Shown: in pieces, positions 17,691 to 25,181 of the stretch
How positions within the stretch are numbered: position 1 is the stretch's first letter
How the letters are laid out: every line of letters starts with the position of its first letter
Assembly: GCA_023412475.1 (NCBI GenBank)
Contig: JAEYNR010000057.1
Coordinates: 9,762 to 73,761, forward strand
DNA length: 64,000 nucleotides
Direction: 5' to 3'
Origin: Fibrobacterota bacterium
GTDB taxonomy: Bacteria; Fibrobacterota; Chitinivibrionia; Chitinivibrionales; Chitinispirillaceae
The notes under the pieces: generated by a model
Databases searched by the model: none
What the model saw: the letters and a program-made list of their open reading frames with translations, nothing else
What the model was told of the DNA's origin: nothing
Translations under genes and position numbers: made by a program

Positions 17691-18572
17691 ATGAATTTGA
17701 TTCAGCATTTAACAGAGATCCAGGAACTTCCAACCCTACCAGAAATAGCGCTTCGGATAAGAGCATTGATTGTTTCAGAAGAGGGTAACGCTACAATGCT
17801 GGCACGTCTTATAGAGCATGATCCATCACTTTCTGCAAAGGTTTTAAAAGTAGCGAATTCAGCATTTTATTGCACTCCAAACAAAAAGATTACCTCTATT
17901 AAACTTGCCATTACCCGAATCGGTTTCAATCAGATCGGACACATCGCCATGGCAGTGAATCTGATACGGCAATTTTCAAGAAAATCCGATATTCTGGATT
18001 ATCATCAATTCTGGAAACACTCTTTATCTTCAGCATTTCTTACCAACCTTATCCCTGATACTAATAGTTCGTCCGAACAAAGCCATTCTTTGTTTCTCTC
18101 TGGCCTGTTTCATGATATTGGTATTTTGGTTTTAGATCAGTTTTTCCATAAACAATTTGAGCAAATTATCAATTATGCAATATTAAAAGAAATCTCCTAT
18201 CTGGAAGCAGAGAAGGAGCTTTTTCCCAATGAAACACATGCGGCTATAGGCAGTGCTCTTATGGAGATGTGGAAGATTGACCTTTCAGTTGTAAACTGTG
18301 TTCGATATCATCATGCACCTGAGAAGGCTCCTGTTAATCTTCAGGCGGCAATCTGGGCCACCTACCTTTCAGAGTACATTTTATGCAATTCAGGGCTTGG
18401 TTCATTTGAAGGTATGATACAGAATGGAAATAAGGATGTAATTGGAGCACTTAATTTAACCTCAGATATGATTTGCAGCTATCTTAAACTTGCTGAATAT
18501 GAAGTTGAACGTTCTGAACTTATCCTTGCTCTGGACTCTAATTACTCGCCTACACAACTACGTGCAGTCTAA
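17691..18572 (+). CDS. HDOD-domain signalling protein
   Basis: 293-residue HDOD protein (HD-related output domain without the full set of HD metal ligands). Characteristic blocks: LPTLPEIALRI, DPSLSAKVLKVANSAFY, ITRIGFNQIG, then GLFHDIGILVLDQF and the C-terminal YHHAPEKAP. HDOD proteins regulate motility and surface behaviour by protein contacts rather than hydrolysis. Start ATG 17691 has AGGGGA 8-14 bases upstream. It is followed at 18 bases by cheX and then cheY, so it belongs to a chemosensory-type unit. Confidence 0.85.
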   Translation: MNLIQHLTEIQELPTLPEIALRIRALIVSEEGNATMLARLIEHDPSLSAKVLKVANSAFYCTPNKKITSIKLAITRIGFNQIGHIAMAVNLIRQFSRKSDILDYHQFWKHSLSSAFLTNLIPDTNSSSEQSHSLFLSGLFHDIGILVLDQFFHKQFEQIINYAILKEISYLEAEKELFPNETHAAIGSALMEMWKIDLSVVNCVRYHHAPEKAPVNLQAAIWATYLSEYILCNSGLGSFEGMIQNGNKDVIGALNLTSDMICSYLKLAEYEVERSELILALDSNYSPTQLRAV

Positions 18573-18590
18573 CCTTGGGAGATCTTTTTA

Positions 18591-19049
18591 ATGGATGTTT
18601 CTTATATAAACCCTTTCATACAGGCCACCATCGATTGTTTCAAAACCATGATCACTGATAAAATTTCGCCTCTGTCCCCATCTTTGAAACTTCAGCCATT
18701 CTCCCGTTATGCCATATCTGGAGTTATTGGACTTTCCGGTGAAGCCCAGGGATCTATTTCGTTTGGCTTTTCCATGCCGGTTGCAGTAAAGGTGGTTTCT
18801 GACATGTTAAAAGCTCCAATCAAGGAAACCGATCCAGATCTTACGGATGCTATCGGAGAAATAGCCAACATCATCGCAGGTAATGCTAAAAAGGGATTGG
18901 CAAATTTTAATTTGTCTATTTCTCTGCCCAATGTTATTATCGGAACAGATCATATCCTGAGCGGTGAAGGAGAGACTCCAACCATACTGGTACCTTTTAC
19001 CAGCGGCTCGGGCGACTTTATCATGGAAATATCTTTAAAAACAAAATAA
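18591..19049 (+). CDS. cheX: CheX-like CheY-P phosphatase
   Basis: 152-residue protein of the CheC/CheX/FliY family. The catalytic E-x-x-N signature is seen in DAIGEIANIIAGNAKK, once only, as in CheX. CheX dimers dephosphorylate CheY-P and end the chemotaxis signal. It lies 12 bases upstream of a cheY gene, its expected substrate. No methyl-accepting proteins, CheA or CheW are in the window. Confidence 0.85.
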   Translation: MDVSYINPFIQATIDCFKTMITDKISPLSPSLKLQPFSRYAISGVIGLSGEAQGSISFGFSMPVAVKVVSDMLKAPIKETDPDLTDAIGEIANIIAGNAKKGLANFNLSISLPNVIIGTDHILSGEGETPTILVPFTSGSGDFIMEISLKTK

Positions 19050-19061
19050 ACAGGAGAAAAT

Positions 19062-19418
19062 ATGAAGATTTTACTCATCGATGATTCTGCTACCATGAGA
19101 AGAATTCAGAAAACGCAGATAAACGGACTTGGTTTCACCGATGTGGTAGAAGCGGGTGATGGTGAAGAAGGGCTCAAAAAGCTAGAACAGAGTATGCCAG
19201 TAGATCTTATTATGCTGGATTGGAACATGCCGGTTATGGATGGGCTTACCTTTCTTAAAAAGGTACGCTCAATAGACGCTTATAAAAATGTTAAAATTAT
19301 CATGTGCACTTCAGAATCTGAAAAAGCCAGAGTGGTTGAGGCTTTGAAAGCCGGGGCCAATAATTATCTGGTTAAACCCTTTACCCCGGATGCGCTGAAG
19401 GAAAAAATGGGGATCTGA
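19062..19418 (+). CDS. cheY: CheY-like receiver
   Basis: 118-residue single receiver domain. Acidic pair Asp7-Asp8, phosphoacceptor Asp53 (LDWNMPVMDG), Thr in CTSES and Lys in VKPF are all present, so it can be phosphorylated. GGAGAAAAT precedes ATG 19062. It follows cheX directly, a natural kinase-phosphatase module. The C-terminus is compact (ends EKMGI), lacking the last few residues of some CheY proteins. Confidence 0.88.
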   Translation: MKILLIDDSATMRRIQKTQINGLGFTDVVEAGDGEEGLKKLEQSMPVDLIMLDWNMPVMDGLTFLKKVRSIDAYKNVKIIMCTSESEKARVVEALKAGANNYLVKPFTPDALKEKMGI

Positions 19419-19548
19419 ATTATTATTGACCCAAAAACCGCAGTAGATTGGTCATGGTAGCCAAAATCTTTCGCGCTTAAATTTTTCATTTCCTTTGGCT
19501 CTGTTTGGATAAAGTGATGTTGCTGAGCCAAAAAAAAGAATCTGGGGT

Positions 19549-20271
19549 TTACTTTACTCTGTTGAAAGAATCAATATTCAATAGAAAATAGTTTAAATCA
19601 ACATCACTGTTAACCCCATTTATGTTACCGATCTGATATTGCCAGATAAGCATGTTCTTAGTTTTGATTTTTGGACGTTTATTAATGCTGCGAACCCAAA
19701 AATGATATTCATCGAACTGGTTTAATTTGTATAGATCGTAAAAATCTTCCGTGGTGTAAATTATCGGAGTAACACCATATTCAAGCTGGGTTTTTTCTAA
19801 AAAATACCTCAGCTCATTATGCAAAGAATCTATTGAAAGTCTTTTTTTACAGTTTCCTATAAATTCGACATCAACTGCCGGAGGCAGATCACCGGTAACT
19901 GCAGTTGCATTTTTAACAAAATTTCTGAATTGATCCCTGGCAGAACTGCAGAATGTAAAATAATGGTATGCTCCAACTAAAACTCCAGCTTTCTTTGCAT
20001 GATTATAATTGGATTCAAACAAAGAATCCTTAAAAGTACTTCCCTCGGTTGCTTTAATATATGCAAATGAGACACTTTGCCCTTTAACTGTGTCCCAGTT
20101 TATCCTTCTTTGATGATGAGATACATCGATTCCTAAAACAGGATCTGAGGTGCTATCAATTGCATAGGTTAAATAAGAATAAAACAGGACAATTAATATT
20201 ATCAGACTTCTTCTACTTACTTTTGAAACAATATATTTACTTATGAGTCCTTTGTGCTTTTCGGCAGCCAT
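19549..20271 (-). CDS. GH25-family lysozyme (muramidase), membrane-anchored or secreted
   Basis: 240-residue glycoside hydrolase family 25 protein cleaving the MurNAc-GlcNAc bond of peptidoglycan. Family motifs: GIDVSHHQRRINWD at the start of the TIM barrel, AYIKATEG, GAYHYF, and the catalytic strand PPAVDVEF with its DxE pair. An N-terminal basic stretch and hydrophobic segment (SLIILIVLFYSYLTYAI) should direct export or anchor it in the inner membrane. Converges on cheY across a 130-base gap. Probably cell-wall remodelling; a toxin role has no support from neighbours. Confidence 0.88.
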   Translation of the reverse strand: MAAEKHKGLISKYIVSKVSRRSLIILIVLFYSYLTYAIDSTSDPVLGIDVSHHQRRINWDTVKGQSVSFAYIKATEGSTFKDSLFESNYNHAKKAGVLVGAYHYFTFCSSARDQFRNFVKNATAVTGDLPPAVDVEFIGNCKKRLSIDSLHNELRYFLEKTQLEYGVTPIIYTTEDFYDLYKLNQFDEYHFWVRSINKRPKIKTKNMLIWQYQIGNINGVNSDVDLNYFLLNIDSFNRVK

Positions 20272-20366
20272 ACCTTCACTTCCACTACTCCTGCTTTTGA
20301 AACAAAATTAATTAATCGGGAATAACACTCTAAGCCTGAGATTAATGCAGCCCCCCTCTTATCAAA

Positions 20367-21236
20367 TTACCGGAAGCTGGATGTCCGGGCTTTAAATTCC
20401 CTACCCTTTTTACGCCAGCTCTGAGGTTCTACGGGACAGTATTCAGGATAGCGCTGAAGAAGATCTTCCAGTTCGTTTTTACTATGATTTACATCAAGGT
20501 CACGCGGGCCAGCATTGTTGAGGTATCGATTAAGCCATACAATTGCAGATTCAGGTAAGTCAATGTGATACCGGTAAAGGTACGCCATGTTTTTTGAAAC
20601 ATCCGGATCAGTTGGTTTCTCATGGTAGGTGTTTCTGAGAAGAGTTTCAGCTTCTGGAAACCTCGATAATTTCGAATATAAAGAGCTAAGTGCAAGTCTT
20701 GCATCTTTATGCATCTTATCAATCTGCAATACCTTTTGAAACATTTTTTCAGCTTCGTAAAACCACCCTTTCTCGCTGTAGATCTGCCCAAGGTAATAGC
20801 AGGCTTTCGATAGTTTTTCCCCTTCTTCTGTTGCCACAACCCTTTTTAGCTGCGCTACTGCAGAGTCTATCTCTTGAGATCTGAACCAGTCCGATTCATT
20901 GGTACCGTAGGTTTTCCATTTTTCATCTTTTCGATCCTGCAGAGCTTTGAAAAAAAGAAGTTCAGCTTTAAGCAAAATAAAATCTGAAGAACCAGAATCG
21001 ATCTGATTTATAGAAGCCAAAGCCTCCTCAAATCGTCCCCGTTGCATCAGCCGCTCAACATTTTTTAATGAAGGTTTAAAGTTGAAATTAATGATATGAA
21101 CCAGAAGAATTGCTGTTACCAGAACAGTTGATACGATAGACCCTATCACCAGGATCACAGGAAAAGAGAGTCCTTTGGAATTATTCACCAGGTATACTTT
21201 TTCCGGTGAATAATTCCTGTTTCGGATATCGTGCAT
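20367..21236 (-). CDS. Membrane-anchored TPR protein
   Basis: 289-residue protein from ATG 21236; in-frame ATGs at 21299 and 21305 would lengthen it into the upstream gene. One transmembrane segment near the N-terminus (FPVILVIGSIVSTVLVTAILLV) is followed by TPR repeats (ACYYLGQIYSEKGWFYEAEK; ARLALSSLYSKLSRFPEAET; PDVSKNMAYLYRYHIDLPES). It is probably an inner-membrane scaffold exposed to the periplasm. It follows the OB-fold-like exported protein on the same strand. None of the candidate starts has a strong Shine-Dalgarno. Confidence 0.72.
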   Translation of the reverse strand: MHDIRNRNYSPEKVYLVNNSKGLSFPVILVIGSIVSTVLVTAILLVHIINFNFKPSLKNVERLMQRGRFEEALASINQIDSGSSDFILLKAELLFFKALQDRKDEKWKTYGTNESDWFRSQEIDSAVAQLKRVVATEEGEKLSKACYYLGQIYSEKGWFYEAEKMFQKVLQIDKMHKDARLALSSLYSKLSRFPEAETLLRNTYHEKPTDPDVSKNMAYLYRYHIDLPESAIVWLNRYLNNAGPRDLDVNHSKNELEDLLQRYPEYCPVEPQSWRKKGREFKARTSSFR

Positions 21237-21261
21237 ATTAGTCTTAATTTTTCTCTTTATT

Positions 21262-21717
21262 CTATTCTCTTCTCCAAGCACACCAGTAAGGGATTCCATC
21301 CTCATCCCGCAGACGAAGAATGCGCCCCTTTGAAAGCTGTTTTACATAAGAAGCCATTACCACCTTCTTGCCTTCAATACTGGTTTCACATCCCCGGACT
21401 TCCACATCATTTCCTAAGGCCAAACCCATGTCCTGATAAAGAATATACCATCCCGGCCCCAGGTGAATCGTGTGTTCACGGTTATCTTTTTTTATGGCCA
21501 ACTGAATTCCATAAGACATGTCTCGAAATGGTGCCAGTGTATCGATGCCAATAATTTTACCGGTGAAGGTCTGCAGATTGTACTTATTGAAGTATTGCTC
21601 ATAACGGCCACCTAATCCCCAACCATCGCTTCCACGGAATTTCACTCCATGCTGAGCCTGAATCTGAGAAACTACCAGGAACAGTAAAGCCGTGACTACC
21701 AATAACCTGACTTTCAA
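21262..21717 (-). CDS. Exported OB-fold-like protein of unknown function
   Basis: 151-residue protein with a signal peptide (LLVVTALLFLVVSQIQAQ). The mature part is a beta-rich segment: FTGKIIGIDTLAP, MSYGIQLAIKK, IHLGPGWYI, LGNDVEVRGCETSIEGKKVV, LRLRDEDGIPYW. This pattern is like small exported OB-fold proteins of unknown role. I place the start at TTG 21717, because AAGGAGG lies just upstream and the signal peptide begins there; upstream in-frame ATGs (21807, 21777) give an odd leader. Probably co-transcribed with the TPR protein. Confidence 0.65.
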   Translation of the reverse strand: MKVRLLVVTALLFLVVSQIQAQHGVKFRGSDGWGLGGRYEQYFNKYNLQTFTGKIIGIDTLAPFRDMSYGIQLAIKKDNREHTIHLGPGWYILYQDMGLALGNDVEVRGCETSIEGKKVVMASYVKQLSKGRILRLRDEDGIPYWCAWRRE

Positions 21718-21807
21718 AACAGCCTCCTTTTTATGTCGGATTTTACAGATTCTCCCACCTCCTGGGGAATCAGCCATCTTTATTCTATCAAGAATAATAT
21801 AAAACAT

Positions 21808-22080
21808 GTATGAAAATTAATGAAACATGTGCATGGGATTATACCTAAATATAGCCCGATTCACGTCAACAGAACCGGTCTATAGTAAGCAGTAAGCTCT
21901 ATTATACAGGCTAATATATGGTTTTGAACAGCTAATATATGTTGTTTTTAGCCATAAAGCATTGGTTCAGAAGAGAGTAATAATTGCAGAATTTTGAACC
22001 ATCTGGCGGAATCAAACAAGAGCTTTTTTTAACATTTCGGGCTCTCAAACAACCAACTAATCAATCATCCATAAACATTT
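21808..22080. other. Intergenic region, no gene seen
   Basis: AT-rich gap (about 360 bases in total from 21718) between the HAD phosphatase stop and the exported OB-fold-like gene start, both on the minus strand. It contains a direct repeat AGCTAATATATG/GGCTAATATATG near 21910-21940 and presumably the promoter of the exported-protein pair. No ORF or RNA recognised. Confidence 0.5.
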
Positions 22081-22740
22081 TTACCCGTTTTTTTCCAGAA
22101 ATCGAATTACATACTCCGGTTTCTCTACAATCAGGTCTGCTCCACTAGTCAACAGTTCCTCAGTTTCACGGAACCCCCATAAACAGCCACAGGCAAACAT
22201 ACCGGCAGATTTTGCGGTTTTCATATCGACTGCGGAATCCCCCAGGTAGAAAAATTCACAAGGAGAAACCCCTACTGATCTGGCAAGGCTCAGAGCTGCC
22301 GCAGGGTCTGGTTTTTTCGGAAATTTCCCAGCACCTACAATCTCTCTGAAAACAGAATCTCCGAAATAGTGTTCGATGACTTTTACCGTGAGCTCATGAG
22401 GCTTATTAGAGAGTACAGAAAGTGCAAGGTCTTTACCGGACATATATTTCAATAGCTGCGGGATTCCATCGTAAATTCTGGTTTTGCAGTCCCACCTTCT
22501 GGCATACTCATCTTTCATCTGAGACAGGCAAAGCTCTATGAGTTTTTGATCGGTAGAATCCTCAGGAAGAGCACGCGAGACCAGCACCCTCATTCCTTCC
22601 CCAACAAAGAAGCGATAATCACCTACAGGATGGAGCGGGAATCCGTGTATAGATAAGACATGATTCATGGAATCTGCTATATCGTTGAGACTATCAACAA
22701 GAGTGCCATCCAGATCAAAAAGGGCTGCCTTGAATTTCAT
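22081..22740 (-). CDS. gph: HAD-family phosphoglycolate-phosphatase-like hydrolase
   Basis: 219-residue HAD phosphatase. Motif I FDLDGTLVDS at the N-terminus carries the Asp nucleophile and acid/base Asp. Motif II is LSNKP, with a Lys (KKPDPAAA) as motif III and GDSAVDMKTAKSAGM as motif IV. An alpha-helical cap follows motif I, as in Gph/PGPase. Substrate specificity within this family is hard to read, so 2-phosphoglycolate is only the best guess. ATGA overlap with the upstream pseudouridine synthase gene shows coupling. Confidence 0.82.
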   Translation of the reverse strand: MKFKAALFDLDGTLVDSLNDIADSMNHVLSIHGFPLHPVGDYRFFVGEGMRVLVSRALPEDSTDQKLIELCLSQMKDEYARRWDCKTRIYDGIPQLLKYMSGKDLALSVLSNKPHELTVKVIEHYFGDSVFREIVGAGKFPKKPDPAAALSLARSVGVSPCEFFYLGDSAVDMKTAKSAGMFACGCLWGFRETEELLTSGADLIVEKPEYVIRFLEKNG

Positions 22741-23501
22741 TTTTTTTCTTTTTTATAGCCACTGTTTTTAAGTGAGTTGATTTCCCGTTCTGAGAGTGGT
22801 CTAATTTCTCCAGGCTTCATCTCTCCCAGTTTGACCGATCCGAACTGAACCCGACGCAATCTGCCCACCAGAACCCCCAAAGTCTCAAACATGCGTCTTA
22901 TCTGGCGGTTTTTTCCCTCATAGAGATCGAGTTCATACCAGAACTGCTTTCTCTGGTCAGTCCCTTCAGAGATTTGGCGAATCTCTCTGGCATGAAGAAT
23001 CTGTCCGTTTGATTCGATCCCCTCGATAAATGACTGCCGCTCCTTATCGCCCAAAGAATGGTCTATTTTGACTCTGTACACTTTCTTTATCTGAAACCTG
23101 GGGTGGGTCAGAGCATGGATCAGCTCCCCATCGTTAGTTAACAACAAAAGCCCCTCTGAGCCAAAATCCAGTCTTCCAACATAATTAAGATGCTCGATAT
23201 TCAAGCCTTTATTTTTTAGAGCATCATAGATGGTTTCCCGCTCCTGAGGATCCGCTTTTGTCACCATCACATTTCTAGGCTTATAATAAGCGAAATACTC
23301 CAGCAGATGAAAACGTTTGACCTCTTTACCCCAGTACTCCACCTTGTCCTTGCCAGGAATAATGCGGCTTCCCAGTTCAGTAACCCTGCTTCCATTTACA
23401 TGAATCTTCCCTGACTCAATCAGCTCGTCAGCTTTTCGTCTGGACCCTATCCCACACTGAGCCAGAAATTTATTTAACCTCACTGGTTGCTGGTCATTCA
23501 T
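22737..23501 (-). CDS. Pseudouridine synthase, RsuA/RluB family
   Basis: 254-residue rRNA pseudouridine synthase. N-terminal S4 RNA-binding domain (RLNKFLAQCGIGSRRKADELI), then the catalytic block YVGRLDFGSEGLLLLT with the Asp nucleophile, then KNRQIRRMFETLG. Length and domain order fit RluB/RsuA, which modify 23S or 16S rRNA; which one cannot be settled here. It overlaps the upstream DUF512 gene by 8 bases and the downstream HAD gene by 4. Confidence 0.9.
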   Translation of the reverse strand: MNDQQPVRLNKFLAQCGIGSRRKADELIESGKIHVNGSRVTELGSRIIPGKDKVEYWGKEVKRFHLLEYFAYYKPRNVMVTKADPQERETIYDALKNKGLNIEHLNYVGRLDFGSEGLLLLTNDGELIHALTHPRFQIKKVYRVKIDHSLGDKERQSFIEGIESNGQILHAREIRQISEGTDQRKQFWYELDLYEGKNRQIRRMFETLGVLVGRLRRVQFGSVKLGEMKPGEIRPLSEREINSLKNSGYKKEKK

Positions 23502-24816
23502 AAATCACCTTTTTTCTCTTTTTCACACAAAAAATATCTTCCGGAGACTTTGCGGTTCTAATATTGAAACCGGTATTTTTACGTATTCTCTGCAGGGAGA
23601 AGCCATCGAGAGTATAGCCACCGAAATTAAACATCACCTCAGGAACAATAACCTGCTCGTATTTTTTGTTTTTTGATTCTCTTTTTATGGTACTTATAAT
23701 ATCTTTAGCAGTCAACAATCCTGCCACAGTCACGGTTTCACCGAAAAATTCATTTTTAACAGCCACAACATCCATATCTGAGAGGCCATATTTTTTTTCT
23801 GCTTCACTGGTGATTTTCTTCAAATAAGGGTAGGCAGAAACAGAGGTAAGAAGCAGAGTGTTTCGTTGTGAAGCGACCTGTGTTTTGCCTGAATTCAGCT
23901 TGTTTTTATAGCTTTTCCACTGCTCCAGAAGCGTTCGTATAAGCCCCACCCCATTCTCTATCTGGGGATAATCTTCATAGTACTTTGAGGGGGGAATTTT
24001 CAAACCTGCTTTAATGAAAAATTCATCTGCCAGAAAAAGTTTCCTGAATCCGTCTTTATGGAGATGTTCCAGGCTCATTTGTTCGACTTTACTACAGATC
24101 CATCCGGCACTATCAGAATTCACCTGTTCAAGGATGAGTTTGCGATATCTTGTCAAACCCACAGGTACTACTGCGATAGACAACAAGTTTTCATTGAAAG
24201 TAAAAAGATTCTCCAAAGTCCGCAACAGCACATCACCATCATTATGCCCTTTACACACCACAATCTGGGTGTGAAATGCGATGCCATTATCTCTAAGAAA
24301 GTCAAGCTGATCCATTACAGGAGGAGCCTTGCTGTTTCTAAGCATTTTGTTACGGACACCTGTATCTGTGGCGTGAACAGATATAAATAATGGTGAAATC
24401 CCAAGCCTTGCAACCTTCTCCAGGTCTTTCTTGGAAGCACTGCTCAGAGTGACATAGTTTCCATTTAAAAATGAGTACTTGAAATCTTCATCTTTTATAT
24501 AAAGCCCTGATCTCAAACCAGGAGGCATCTGATCAATAAAGCAGAAGATGCATCGGTTTTTGCAGGTGTTTATAGGTCTCTCCTCAATGTCTACATCCAG
24601 AAAACATCCCTCTTCCCGAATGACTATTATTTCAAAACTTGCAGCTCCTCTGCAAACCGAAAGCTCTAAAAGACAATCGGCTGCAAAGAACTTGAAATCC
24701 AGCTCATCTGATACCTCTTCACCATTAATTGAATTAACCACATCCCCGGAGCGCAATCCTGCCCTATAAAAGGGTGACTCTTTTGGAACATGTCTGATTT
24801 TTACCCCTCTTATCAT
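23494..24816 (-). CDS. PDZ-radical SAM DUF512 protein
   Basis: 440-residue protein with an N-terminal PDZ-like domain (ESPFYRAGLRSGDVVNSING), a radical-SAM-like centre with CKNRCIFCFIDQMPPGLR (C-x3-C-x2-C), and the DUF512 C-terminus (TVAGLLTAKDI; VPEVMFN...TLDG). This family is widespread but functionally uncharacterised. First gene of the DUF512-pseudouridine synthase-HAD operon, whose genes all overlap. Start ATG at 24816 begins close to the PDZ domain. Confidence 0.88.
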   Translation of the reverse strand: MIRGVKIRHVPKESPFYRAGLRSGDVVNSINGEEVSDELDFKFFAADCLLELSVCRGAASFEIIVIREEGCFLDVDIEERPINTCKNRCIFCFIDQMPPGLRSGLYIKDEDFKYSFLNGNYVTLSSASKKDLEKVARLGISPLFISVHATDTGVRNKMLRNSKAPPVMDQLDFLRDNGIAFHTQIVVCKGHNDGDVLLRTLENLFTFNENLLSIAVVPVGLTRYRKLILEQVNSDSAGWICSKVEQMSLEHLHKDGFRKLFLADEFFIKAGLKIPPSKYYEDYPQIENGVGLIRTLLEQWKSYKNKLNSGKTQVASQRNTLLLTSVSAYPYLKKITSEAEKKYGLSDMDVVAVKNEFFGETVTVAGLLTAKDIISTIKRESKNKKYEQVIVPEVMFNFGGYTLDGFSLQRIRKNTGFNIRTAKSPEDIFCVKKRKKVIYE

Positions 24817-25181
24817 AGATAACCTGAACCATTTGCTGAAAATACCTGTAAAATAGAGCCTCTTTAAAAGCTCTCAATCTCTTCAGAAAATAAAAGAGTG
24901 AGATTTTATAAAGTTACGGATGTAGTATAGTTTTAGTCATTGATATTTCCAAGTTATTATACATATAATTGAGATGAAACTGTCCACTACTGCCTTTAAT
25001 CGAAACACATTGATAATCCCGACAGGCAGCAGTGGGGGCATTCGATAAAAGCTCAGGGGCGATACAACCTGTCTGTTTTTTAGGTAAAAAGGTCTGTTTC
25101 AGTCAGGGCGACTAACCCAGGGTTATTAACGACTTATTTTGACAACCATCTGAATCAGAAATAAAAAAAGGGGGACAATCT
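24817..25181. promoter_or_regulatory. Divergent intergenic region with a possible structured leader
   Basis: This 365-base gap separates the minus-strand DUF512 operon from the plus-strand Big_1 gene and must hold both promoters. The part nearer the Big_1 gene is G-rich. GACAGG (25021-25026) can pair with CCTGTC (25068-25073); a near-repeat TCAGGGGCGA/TCAGGGCGA occurs at 25053 and 25103; and AACCCAGGGTT (25114-25124) is palindromic. It may be a structured 5' leader of the Big_1 mRNA. It did not match any riboswitch consensus I could recall. Confidence 0.3.

Noticed and set aside
19494..19532. Inverted repeat TTTGGCTC/GAGCCAAA as a terminator between cheY and the lysozyme gene
   Set aside because: The arms are perfect but the A/T run lies on the wrong side for termination in both directions, and the 23-base loop is long.
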